8,147 nt of DNA, taken from NCBI GenBank assembly GCA_002825515.1, contig PJET01000189.1, forward strand, positions 1-8,147, given 5' to 3'. Source of the DNA: Candidatus Thorarchaeota archaeon MP11T_1. GTDB taxonomy: Archaea > Asgardarchaeota > Thorarchaeia > Thorarchaeales > Thorarchaeaceae. Position 1 is the first letter of the stretch. Every line of letters starts with the position of its first letter. Below, piece by piece: positions 1 through 6,240 of the stretch. The notes under the pieces were generated by a model that saw only the letters and a program-made list of their open reading frames with translations, searched no databases and was not told the DNA's origin. A program made the translations under genes and the position numbers.

Positions 1-1586
1 TGCAGAAATGCGTTAGAACCACAGATATTGATGATGTTGGGGACACAACCCATCTGACTTTCTTTGAAATGCTAGGTAACTGGAGCTTGGGAGATTATTG
101 GAAAAAAGAGGCAATCACATGGAGCTATGAATTTCTTACTTCAGAAAAATATCTAGGATTTAACCCTGGTAAGCTCTCAGTAACAGTTTTCGCTGGAGAC
201 GAGGATTCTCCACGAGATAATGAGGCTGCAGAAGCTTGGCGTAGTGTAGGGATTCCAGAGGAACGAATCTACTTTCTAGGAAAGGGTGATAATTGGTGGA
301 TCGCAGGAAACAGCGGACCGTGCGGGCCTTGTACAGAGATGTTCATTGAGGTTGATGAGGTTCCAAAGTGCAGCCCTGATTGTCGACCTGGATGTTATTG
401 CGGACACTTTGTAGAGGTTTGGAATGATGTCTTCATGCAATACAACAAACTATCAGACGGGTCATATCAACCTCTGAAGCAGCGCAGTATAGACACAGGT
501 ATGGGTGTCGAACGAACTTTGGCAATGCTCCAAAAGGTGTCTTCTGTGTTTGAAACTGAACTCTTTGCCCCACTAATATCTAAGACCAAAGAACTCTCAC
601 AGAAACAAGAGTTCAAGGAGGATGATGAACGTCTCATTCGGATCATCGTTGATCATGTAAGGTCTGCAGTTATGATTATGGCTGATGACAGGAGGATAAG
701 TCCCTCCAACGTGGAACAGGGTTACATTGTAAGACGGTTACTCAGAAAGGCAATTCATAGTGCTGATAGATTAGACATTGATCAAGGCTTCATGAATACT
801 CTGGCCGAGATTGTCGTTGAGATGTTCAAAGATCTCTATGGAGAGGTGGAGAGAAATAAAGAGTTCATCATGAATAACTTAAACGTTGAAGAAGAAAAAT
901 TCAGAAAGACTCTCAATAAAGCACTTCGAAGGTTTGAAAAAATCTATCAAGATACAGGAAACATAACTGGAGGGGATGCTTTTCTCCTCTTCACTAGTTT
1001 TGGGTTACCATTAGAAATGACAAGAGACCTTGCAGAAGAGAAAGGCATCAAAATTGACATGAATGAATTCACTAGACAGTTTGAGGAACACAGAGAGATT
1101 TCAAGAACTGCCACCCAAGGCAAGTTCAAGGGAGGTCTAGCTGAACATAGCGAGCAAATCGTTAAACTTCATACTGCGACGCACTTGCTCCAAGCGGCTC
1201 TCAGAAAAGTACTGGGAAATGAGGTGACTCAAAATGGGAGTAACATAACTGAAGATCGATTAAGATTTGATTTCACTTTCTCAAGAAAACTAACTCCAGA
1301 AGAGATTGAGGAGGTGGAGAGTTTGGTGAATGAAATAATTAGTCAAGACTTGGAAGTCACCCGAGAATTCCTTACTTATGATAAGGCAATTGGGAAGGGA
1401 GCCCTCGCATTTTTCAAAGAGAACTATGGTGAAACCGTATCTGTTTATTCCGTTGGTGATTTTAGCATGGAACTATGTGGAGGACCTCATGTTGAGCATA
1501 CCGGTGTTCTAGGAAAATTTAGAATCACTAAGCAGAAGAGCATTGGCGCAGGACTGATGAGAATAAGAGCCATTATAGAAGAGTAG
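1..1586 (+). CDS. alaS: Alanyl-tRNA synthetase, short form without C-Ala domain (5' end cut by window)
   Basis: Charges tRNA-Ala with alanine in the cytoplasm and hydrolyses mischarged product. The reading frame is open from base 3, so about 22 codons precede the first ATG at 69; that ATG is internal (TFFEMLGN, a class II AlaRS motif). Visible in order: the catalytic core with FFEMLGNWSLGDY, GPCGPCTE and GMGVERTLAML; a Cys-rich insert (CSPDCRPGCYCGH, about bases 370-411); a helical tRNA-recognition region; and the editing domain with the zinc/catalytic motif HTATH (1170-1184) and CGGPH (1476-1490; the usual bacterial form is CGGTH). The protein stops right after SIGAGLMRIRAIIEE, where most AlaRS continue into a linker and the C-Ala (DHHA1) domain. 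About 527 codons are present; I estimate 55-60 N-terminal residues are missing, so the full protein is near 590 aa against the usual 850-900. This architecture and the CGGPH variant recall CPR bacterial enzymes rather than canonical archaeal AlaRS. No frameshift is visible. Confidence 0.96.
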   Translation, partial: QKCVRTTDIDDVGDTTHLTFFEMLGNWSLGDYWKKEAITWSYEFLTSEKYLGFNPGKLSVTVFAGDEDSPRDNEAAEAWRSVGIPEERIYFLGKGDNWWIAGNSGPCGPCTEMFIEVDEVPKCSPDCRPGCYCGHFVEVWNDVFMQYNKLSDGSYQPLKQRSIDTGMGVERTLAMLQKVSSVFETELFAPLISKTKELSQKQEFKEDDERLIRIIVDHVRSAVMIMADDRRISPSNVEQGYIVRRLLRKAIHSADRLDIDQGFMNTLAEIVVEMFKDLYGEVERNKEFIMNNLNVEEEKFRKTLNKALRRFEKIYQDTGNITGGDAFLLFTSFGLPLEMTRDLAEEKGIKIDMNEFTRQFEEHREISRTATQGKFKGGLAEHSEQIVKLHTATHLLQAALRKVLGNEVTQNGSNITEDRLRFDFTFSRKLTPEEIEEVESLVNEIISQDLEVTREFLTYDKAIGKGALAFFKENYGETVSVYSVGDFSMELCGGPHVEHTGVLGKFRITKQKSIGAGLMRIRAIIEE

Positions 1587-1691
1587 ATTGCTAAGGGTTC
1601 TTATGCGGGTTTCACAATCAAAAACATAACCTTCATCGATAATAGAATGAAGACAAGCTTACATGTGAAACAAGACCATACGGTGAAAAAA

Positions 1692-2354
1692 ATGGGTACA
1701 TTTACCAGATTTTTTGGGTCAGGAGATAAAAAACTTCAGGAGCGAGCTGATGAATTATTACTCGAGATTAGTAAAGGACTCCAATCAGCTAGCGCAAAAT
1801 TATGTGTTGGTGCTAAAAACTGGGTGGATGAAGACACGGATGTACTGGAAGAAATCAAGAATGAGATTATTGAACTAGAGAGGAAAATGGATGTAAAGAA
1901 AGAAGAGTTGATAGAGAATGTTCTTGCAAAACATGCCTATCTTCCGCAGCATACTCAAGAACGTCATAAACTCGTAAGACTAATGGATAGTATAATTGAT
2001 ACATGCGAACATGCGGTACGTATAATGTGGTTGGGAAAGGATTTGAAACCTCCCAAGGATTTTGAGAAACTAGGCAAGATGAGTTGGACTTGCACGGACC
2101 TCCTTCAGGATGCAGTAAAATATCTCTATAGCGATTTTGAGAAGTGTGTTGAGTATACAAGAAAGGTGGACAAGAAACGAGAAGAAACTAGGGACCTCCA
2201 GTTCGAGATACTTCGCGATTTATACAAAGAAAAAAAATACTCAATGCGAGAAATTCATCTGTTTGCTGAAGCATCACATTGGATAGTCAAAGTAGCAGTT
2301 CAAGCTGAAGATACAGGAGATTTCCTTCGAGAGCTTGCTGTTAAGTACTCCTAA
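1692..2354 (+). CDS. DUF47/PhoU-like phosphate transport regulator
   Basis: A 220-aa, largely helical, soluble protein of the DUF47 (PhoU-like, YkaA/Pit accessory) type. Such proteins typically sit beside PiT permeases and are thought to modulate phosphate uptake in the cytoplasm. Visible: the N-terminal MGTFTRFFGSGDKK, typical of the family start, then long amphipathic charged helices (for example ELERKMDVKKEELIENVL and the C-terminal REIHLFAEASHWIVKVAVQAEDTGDFLREL) consistent with a PhoU-like helical bundle. I chose ATG 1692 because GGTGA (1682-1686) lies 5 bases upstream and the family start matches. An in-frame ATG at 1647 would add 15 residues but has no Shine-Dalgarno site and adds no family sequence. 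The stop is 17 bases before the start of the PiT gene, so they are almost certainly co-transcribed. I saw no clear metal-binding motif beyond scattered acidic residues. Confidence 0.85.
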   Translation: MGTFTRFFGSGDKKLQERADELLLEISKGLQSASAKLCVGAKNWVDEDTDVLEEIKNEIIELERKMDVKKEELIENVLAKHAYLPQHTQERHKLVRLMDSIIDTCEHAVRIMWLGKDLKPPKDFEKLGKMSWTCTDLLQDAVKYLYSDFEKCVEYTRKVDKKREETRDLQFEILRDLYKEKKYSMREIHLFAEASHWIVKVAVQAEDTGDFLRELAVKYS

Positions 2355-2371
2355 AGGGAGGATCTTGTTCA

Positions 2372-3400
2372 TTGGATTTACTACTGCTACTAGCTGTACT
2401 CGTCATCGGTTTCATAGTTGCATTTGCTATTGGTGGCAACGATGAAGCAATGAGTCCTGCAGTGGGAGCTCGCATCTTTTCTTTGAACACAGCTGTCATA
2501 CTAGGAGGCTTGTTGAGTGTTGCAGGAGCTGTGACGCTTGGTGGCGGTGTATCTGAAAAAGTGGGATCTGATTTAGTATCACAACAAATTATGACTCCTG
2601 CTATGGTCTTTGCAGTTCTTGTTTCTATGGCTATATGGCTGTTAGTAGCATCAATAACCAAGGGACTTCCGATAAGCACAACCCAGTGTATAGTAGGGTC
2701 TGTTATTGGTGTGGCTATTGCAGCTCCTTTTCTTGGTGAACCAAGTTGGGGAATCGAAATTGTATCATGGCTAGTTGTTCTAGAGATTTTTGCAGGTTGG
2801 ATTATATCACCTGTGTTAGGTTTCCTAATTGCTGGAGGTGTGTTTTGGGTGGTTAGAAGATTTCAATCACGGGCAACTGGTCTTGCAGGACGTGAAAAGC
2901 AGGAACAATTGGCATCCTATGGTTTAGCTCTGTTTCTGATTATTACAAGTTTGAGTAGGGGAGGGAATGATGTTGCTAATGCAGTAGCCCCACTAGTGTC
3001 ACTACCAGATTTTGAAGCAGCAATTAATGTAGGCCCATTCATTCTTCCTGGAATTATGATTCCGTTGTTTGTTGGAGGTCTAGGCATGGCTGTGGGTTTA
3101 ATTGTTGTTGGAAGAAAAGTCATCAGGGTACTGGCAACAGAGGTAGTAAGCTTAACACCAACCTCAGCTTTGGCAGCATCTGTATCTGTAGCAGTTGTAA
3201 TGTTTATAGGTACATATATGGGATTTCCACTCAGTGGCACCCATGTATTAGTTGCTGCTTTGATTGCAGTAGGATGGGTTGCTCAGACTCCAGTCCAATC
3301 AAATCAGGTAAAGGAAATCCTGATTTCTTGGGTGATTACTGTTCCAATATCTGCAATCTTTGGAGTCATTATTTTCGCAGTCATTAACCCTTTCTTCTAG
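2372..3400 (+). CDS. PiT-family inorganic phosphate permease
   Basis: A 342-aa integral membrane protein of the PiT family (PF01384), which imports inorganic phosphate (or metal-phosphate) using an H+ or Na+ gradient. It is hydrophobic throughout, with about ten membrane helices. The internal duplication typical of the family is visible: GGNDEAMSPAVG (residues 21-32) and GGNDVANAVAPL (from residue 197) are the two GxND signatures, and LPISTTQCIVGS and FPLSGTHVLVAA are the two matching P-x-S-x-T elements. The first GxND copy has Met where Asn is usual (ND-x-A-N), and the first STT element has Gln in place of the usual His. The start is TTG 2372, with GGGAGG (2356-2361) 10 bases upstream; there is no ATG in frame nearby and the protein begins directly with the first helix. 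It follows the DUF47 gene at 17 bases, giving a typical archaeal phosphate operon. The length is normal for archaeal PiT proteins. Confidence 0.93.
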   Translation: MDLLLLLAVLVIGFIVAFAIGGNDEAMSPAVGARIFSLNTAVILGGLLSVAGAVTLGGGVSEKVGSDLVSQQIMTPAMVFAVLVSMAIWLLVASITKGLPISTTQCIVGSVIGVAIAAPFLGEPSWGIEIVSWLVVLEIFAGWIISPVLGFLIAGGVFWVVRRFQSRATGLAGREKQEQLASYGLALFLIITSLSRGGNDVANAVAPLVSLPDFEAAINVGPFILPGIMIPLFVGGLGMAVGLIVVGRKVIRVLATEVVSLTPTSALAASVSVAVVMFIGTYMGFPLSGTHVLVAALIAVGWVAQTPVQSNQVKEILISWVITVPISAIFGVIIFAVINPFF

Positions 3401-3444
3401 TATATTGAATCAATTGACAAGAGGGGAGAAAAAGAACAGGCATC
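3401..3444. other. Convergent intergenic gap with a T-rich terminator candidate for the hydrolase gene
   Basis: A 44-base gap between the PiT stop and the stop of the opposing hydrolase gene. Read on the minus strand, 3421-3436 is pyrimidine-rich with a run of five Ts, a weak archaeal-style terminator for the hydrolase gene. On the plus strand there is only a short pyrimidine stretch across the PiT stop, so no clear terminator is seen for the phosphate operon. The 12-mer TATATTGAATCA (3401-3412) recurs at 4230-4241. Confidence 0.35.
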
Positions 3445-4182
3445 CTACAAATCCGGTATTTTATGAATTAGAACAAATTCTTTTGCTAGTTTTCCGAGTT
3501 CTTCAGCCTCATTTATGGAAAGATGCACTCGATGACTAGAAACAGATGATGGAGTTTCTTTCTTTGTCGCTTCTATAATCGCAAAATCAGCATCACGAAC
3601 AACATCTTCAGCGCCAGAACATAGGCGGGTGTCACCAGTATAACCTACAACAGTTTCACCGATCTGTACTTGGAATCCCAGTGCAGGTTCCAGAATTCCT
3701 GCACCTTGATCAAATTCAAGCGAGAAGTGTTCAACCTCAAAGGACTTTATTTTGAAGAAGTCAGTGTCAAAGCCTGAGCTGGTTGAAAGCTCGTGGTACC
3801 AGATTTTGTAGGGGAGTGTTTCACTATAGAGGTCTCGATACCCCTTAATGATGCTAATCACTTCTGCGCAACCAGTGGGGATCAATATGTTGAGTGGATT
3901 CGTTCGCATCATCATTCGCATGAATCCAAAGAGCGAGTGGAGCCCACCTACATGATCAAAATGTCCGTGTGAGATTGCAATGGGATCAATATCATGAACA
4001 AAGTCAATTTTACTCAATGTCAACAGGTCTCTGAGAACCCCGTCCCCTACATCAAGCAACATCATTTTACCTGTAAACTTCGAGGTCAATAGTATTGTAG
4101 TGCTAACGCCAGCAGCACTAAATAGAACATTTACTTCGACTTCATCATTCGCCCATTTTGATTTATAATTGCTACCGATCAA
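3445..4182 (-). CDS. RNase Z-like metallo-beta-lactamase-fold hydrolase
   Basis: A 245-aa soluble enzyme of the metallo-beta-lactamase superfamily, closest in motif order to the RNase Z/arylsulfatase-like group; the substrate is not deducible. Visible: LLDVGDG (residues 42-48), the metal-binding motif HGHFDH (His72, His74, Asp76, His77), a candidate third-site His152 (VEHFS), GYTGDTR with bridging Asp184, His220 (HLSINEAEELGK) and a final His240 (VLIHK). These would complete a dinuclear zinc site. It ends five residues after His240, shorter than typical tRNA-processing RNase Z (about 300 aa), and the His240 context is IHKIPDL instead of the usual THxSxRY, so calling it a tRNA 3'-processing enzyme is not justified. 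The start is TTG 4182: an in-frame TAG lies at 4186-4188 just upstream, and GGAAGGG lies 10 bases before the TTG. It has its own TATA box and is divergent from the NSS transporter gene. Confidence 0.88.
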   Translation of the reverse strand: MIGSNYKSKWANDEVEVNVLFSAAGVSTTILLTSKFTGKMMLLDVGDGVLRDLLTLSKIDFVHDIDPIAISHGHFDHVGGLHSLFGFMRMMMRTNPLNILIPTGCAEVISIIKGYRDLYSETLPYKIWYHELSTSSGFDTDFFKIKSFEVEHFSLEFDQGAGILEPALGFQVQIGETVVGYTGDTRLCSGAEDVVRDADFAIIEATKKETPSSVSSHRVHLSINEAEELGKLAKEFVLIHKIPDL

Positions 4183-4223
4183 GTACTACAATCCCTTCCA
4201 GCTTTTTGAAGCCAACTTAGGTG

Positions 4224-4235
4224 AATAAATATATT
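4224..4235 (-). promoter_or_regulatory. TATA box of the hydrolase gene
   Basis: On the minus strand this reads AATATATTTATT, a good archaeal TATA element. A start site about 25 bases downstream would fall near 4200-4203 and give a leader of about 20 bases holding the GGAAGGG ribosome binding site before the TTG start. It overlaps the left arm of the palindrome at 4231-4256. Confidence 0.5.
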
Positions 4236-4256
4236 GAATCACAGATGAATCAATAT
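4231..4256. repeat. Imperfect palindrome, possible operator
   Basis: ATATTGA (4231-4237) is answered by TCAATAT (4250-4256); inside these, after a single A:A mismatch, TC (4239-4240) pairs with GA (4247-4248), leaving a 6-base centre. Nine of ten arm positions match. The left arm overlaps the hydrolase TATA box, the position expected for a repressor site or the upstream edge of a TFB/TBP footprint. AT-rich palindromes also arise by chance. Confidence 0.4.
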
Positions 4257-4288
4257 TGTATGGAGAGATTTCATTTCACTACTATGAT

Positions 4289-4318
4289 TAATTGGAGAGC
4301 TTCTTAAAGCTCTAATTA
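4289..4318 (+). repeat. Stem-loop in the intergenic region
   Basis: TAATT (4289-4293), a two-base GG bulge, then AGAGCTT (4296-4302) pair with AAGCTCT (4307-4313) and AATTA (4314-4318) around a CTTA loop. This is a 12-base-pair stem with one bulge. It lies between the divergent promoters and directly before a TATA-like box. No poly-T follows on the plus strand, so it is not an obvious terminator. It could be a protein site or part of a small RNA. Confidence 0.45.
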
Positions 4319-4319
4319 G

Positions 4320-4330
4320 CATATAAAAAA
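4320..4330 (+). promoter_or_regulatory. Distal TATA-like box
   Basis: CATATAAAAAA resembles a strong archaeal TATA box. A start near 4350 would give the NSS transporter mRNA a leader of over 100 bases, or would make a small non-coding RNA. A proximal box exists, so this would be a second promoter. Confidence 0.3.
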
Positions 4331-4417
4331 GTCAAGTGAACAATTAATATTGTTTTGTTTTCGAAAATTAAATTTAATGAATATGATTCAAATCGCAGAA
4401 AAACCCAACCAAAAACG

Positions 4418-4427
4418 ACTTATATCG
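4418..4427 (+). promoter_or_regulatory. TATA box of the NSS transporter gene
   Basis: ACTTATATCG, preceded by A-rich sequence that could serve as a BRE. A start site about 26 bases downstream, near 4448-4450, gives a leader of about 27 bases containing GAGGT (4464-4468) before the transporter start. Confidence 0.55.
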
Positions 4428-4475
4428 CCGTAGCAACAGGATACCTAATTTTCACATTCGCGTGAGGTTGACGTG

Positions 4476-5957
4476 ATGGGAGAAGAAACTTCCGTAGAAT
4501 TAGAAGTGGCCCGTGAAACTTGGGTTACCCGAATGGGTTTCGTGTTCGCGGTCTGGGGTTCCATGACAGGATTGGGGAACGTCTGGAACTGGCCATTCAA
4601 GGTTTCAGTCTTGGGTGGCGGTCCCTTCGTTCTCATATACCTTATCATGCTACTTTTGGTAGGTATTCCTGTTGTGCTAACAGAGTTTGTTCTGGGGGCA
4701 ACCTTTAGAAGAGGATTCCCAGGCGCACTCAAAAGAATTCATCCTTTGGGAGAGTTCCTTGGATGGTTCTGTCTTGTCAATACAGCAATTCTCACAGCAT
4801 TCTATACTGTGTTGATTGGATATGCAGCAGTCTATGCTGGATATGCCATCACTGGTCTACAACTCGATGGTGTTATGGGACCATCAGCATTTACTGACCA
4901 ACCAGGGTTCTTTGTGAACATGCTAATGTCACCAATAGTCCTTGTTGGACTCATCGTAGTATGGTTGGTTGTATTCATCATCGACTACTTTGGTACAAGA
5001 GGAATCGAACGCTCAGTGATGATACTATTTCCATTGATGTGGATAATCATCATCTTCATGGCGTTCTGGGGCCTTGCCCAGCCAAATGCATCTCAAGGAT
5101 TAGATTTCTACCTAAACCCAGATGTGGAGCAGTTTCTAAACCCGCAGATGTGGTCAACTGCGGTTTCATTGAGCTTCTTCAAACTTAGTGCAGGAATGGG
5201 AGCATTAACCGCATATGCGAGCTACCTTCCACGACGTGGCGAACTTACCAACAGCGCAGTGACAACAAGCTTGCTCGACACAACGTTTGCTTTCACTGCT
5301 GGAATGGCAGTCTTCACAATCGCAGCCACCGCTGGCTTTCTCGGTGGAGGTGGTGTAGGTTTCGCATTCGTTGCATGGCCCGGAGGAATGGTAATACCAG
5401 GAGGGAACATCTTAGGCTTTGTTTTCTTCCTGATGATGGTATTCCTTGGTGTGACGAGTGCCATATCTTTGGTGGAAGCTATTGTCACAGCTGTGATGGA
5501 TAAGTTTGGATGGCCACGATCAAAGGCAGTGATTATAATCACCCTCATCCTGTTTCTTGGTGGAGTTCCGTTCACTTTGTGGATGGAATTACCGGATCCA
5601 ATGGGTGCAGGTGATGTAGTCTGGGGCTTGTATTTACTTGATATATTCGACTACTATGTTGAGAACTTTGGTCTTGTTCTGGTTACTCTATTCATGATGC
5701 TAATTATGGGTTGGGTCTGGGGCGGAGCAAAGATTTTGGATGCAGCAAATGAGGCAGGAGACTTCAAATTGCCTACCTGGTACAAGTGGGTAGTCAAAGT
5801 GATTTCACCCGTAGGCATTATCATTGCTCTTTCATTCATTATTCTCGGCGGGTTCTATGCAGTCGGAAGTATCATGGAGCTTACAGCGCCGTTGATATGG
5901 ATTGCAATCTGTATCGTCTTTGCAGCCATCTTATGGCGTATGAAGGGGGTTGATTAA
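4476..5957 (+). CDS. NSS-family (neurotransmitter:sodium symporter) amino-acid transporter
   Basis: A 493-aa plasma-membrane protein with 12 predicted helices and the LeuT fold, a secondary transporter probably importing an amino acid or related solute with Na+. Visible: TM1 with WVTRMGF and GLGNVWNWP (residues 32-40), TM2 VGIPVVLTEFVLG, TM6 FFKLSAGMGALTAYASYL (from residue 234), TM8 LGVTSAISLVEA and TM10 LLDIFDYYVENFG. By hand alignment to LeuT, TM8 Thr327-Ser328 match the Na2 ligands Thr354-Ser355 and Asn35 matches Asn27. Lys236 replaces Thr254 of the Na1 site, Met30 replaces Ala22, and Asn38 replaces the nearly universal gate Arg30, so ion and substrate handling may differ from the family norm. 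I chose ATG 4476, 7 bases after GAGGT (4464-4468); a GTG directly before it (4473) is only 4 bases from that site. It is followed after 2 bases by a small membrane protein, likely a partner. Substrate unknown. Confidence 0.93.
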   Translation: MGEETSVELEVARETWVTRMGFVFAVWGSMTGLGNVWNWPFKVSVLGGGPFVLIYLIMLLLVGIPVVLTEFVLGATFRRGFPGALKRIHPLGEFLGWFCLVNTAILTAFYTVLIGYAAVYAGYAITGLQLDGVMGPSAFTDQPGFFVNMLMSPIVLVGLIVVWLVVFIIDYFGTRGIERSVMILFPLMWIIIIFMAFWGLAQPNASQGLDFYLNPDVEQFLNPQMWSTAVSLSFFKLSAGMGALTAYASYLPRRGELTNSAVTTSLLDTTFAFTAGMAVFTIAATAGFLGGGGVGFAFVAWPGGMVIPGGNILGFVFFLMMVFLGVTSAISLVEAIVTAVMDKFGWPRSKAVIIITLILFLGGVPFTLWMELPDPMGAGDVVWGLYLLDIFDYYVENFGLVLVTLFMMLIMGWVWGGAKILDAANEAGDFKLPTWYKWVVKVISPVGIIIALSFIILGGFYAVGSIMELTAPLIWIAICIVFAAILWRMKGVD

Positions 5958-5959
5958 GA

Positions 5960-6184
5960 ATGGGATTAATGGACATCTTTTTCGGCCCATATGAGCGGTT
6001 TGGTATGAGAGGCGGTTTCATCATCTTAATACTCGTGGCAATAGTTGGTGGAATCTTTGCAGCTTGGATGTGGACAATAGGTACACAACCATTCGCTGCG
6101 TTTTCATTCATGCTAGACCTAACTCTCACATATGGCGTACTCTTCATGTTCCTGTACATTATGTGGTATCGTCGCCCCAAGTGA
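5960..6184 (+). CDS. Small two-helix membrane protein, putative accessory subunit of the NSS transporter
   Basis: A 74-aa protein with two membrane helices: residues about 19-38 (GGFIILILVAIVGGIFAAWM) and about 49-69 (SFMLDLTLTYGVLFMFLYIM). It has a short amphipathic N-terminus with FFGPYERFG and a positive tail, YRRPK, suggesting the C-terminus is cytoplasmic. The ATG is 2 bases after the transporter stop, and a G-rich Shine-Dalgarno-like stretch (AAGGGGGTTGAT, 5943-5954) lies inside the end of the transporter gene, so the two are co-transcribed and probably translationally coupled. Bacterial NSS transporters such as MetP are often followed by a tiny one-helix subunit (MetS) needed for transport. 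The layout here is the same, but I see no convincing sequence identity with MetS and this protein has two helices. Function as a subunit is inference from position. The downstream poly-T run closes the unit. Confidence 0.8.
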   Translation: MGLMDIFFGPYERFGMRGGFIILILVAIVGGIFAAWMWTIGTQPFAAFSFMLDLTLTYGVLFMFLYIMWYRRPK

Positions 6185-6200
6185 CTTATACCACATACCC

Positions 6201-6211
6201 CCCTTTTTTTT
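6201..6211 (+). terminator. Poly-T terminator after the transporter unit
   Basis: CCC followed by eight Ts (6204-6211) begins 16 bases after the stop of the small membrane protein. T-runs without a required stem are the known archaeal termination signal. The run merges into the TATA element of the next gene. Confidence 0.55.
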
Positions 6212-6214
6212 ATA
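6207..6214 (+). promoter_or_regulatory. TATA box of the winged-helix membrane protein
   Basis: TTTTATAC, centred about 30 bases before the ATG at 6241. A start site about 26 bases downstream would lie within a few bases of the ATG, so the message would be leaderless or nearly so. This agrees with the absence of a Shine-Dalgarno site before 6241. Confidence 0.45.
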
Positions 6215-6240
6215 CTAATAACCAGGATGTCTGATGTTAA

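Larger units (their letters stand above)
4183..4475. other. Divergent intergenic regulatory region
   Basis: About 290 bases of very AT-rich sequence between the hydrolase and NSS transporter starts. I see no coding frame in it. It holds the hydrolase TATA box (minus strand), a 26-base imperfect palindrome beside it, a stem-loop at 4289-4318, a strong TATA-like box at 4320-4330, a perfect AT-only palindrome ATTAAATTTAAT (4367-4378), and the proximal TATA box of the transporter. The individual elements are listed separately. Confidence 0.7.

Noticed and set aside
1587..1691. Search for a terminator and promoter between alaS and the DUF47 gene
   Set aside because: Only a weak GATAATA element near 1639-1645 and no T-run; not strong enough to annotate.
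1867..2160. 97-codon minus-strand frame opposite the DUF47 gene
   Set aside because: Overlaps a well-supported DUF47 protein whose pairing with PiT is expected; the opposite frame has no family signal.
2341..2679. 112-codon frame on the minus strand opposite the PiT gene
   Set aside because: Ser/Thr/Pro-rich shadow of a clear membrane-protein gene; no ribosome site or family signal.
4367..4378. Perfect palindrome ATTAAATTTAAT upstream of the transporter promoter
   Set aside because: Made only of A and T in a very AT-rich stretch, so expected by chance; mentioned only within the intergenic region.
5222..5575. 117-codon minus-strand frame inside the NSS transporter gene
   Set aside because: Low-complexity Pro/Thr/Val composition expected opposite hydrophobic helices; the plus frame is unambiguous.
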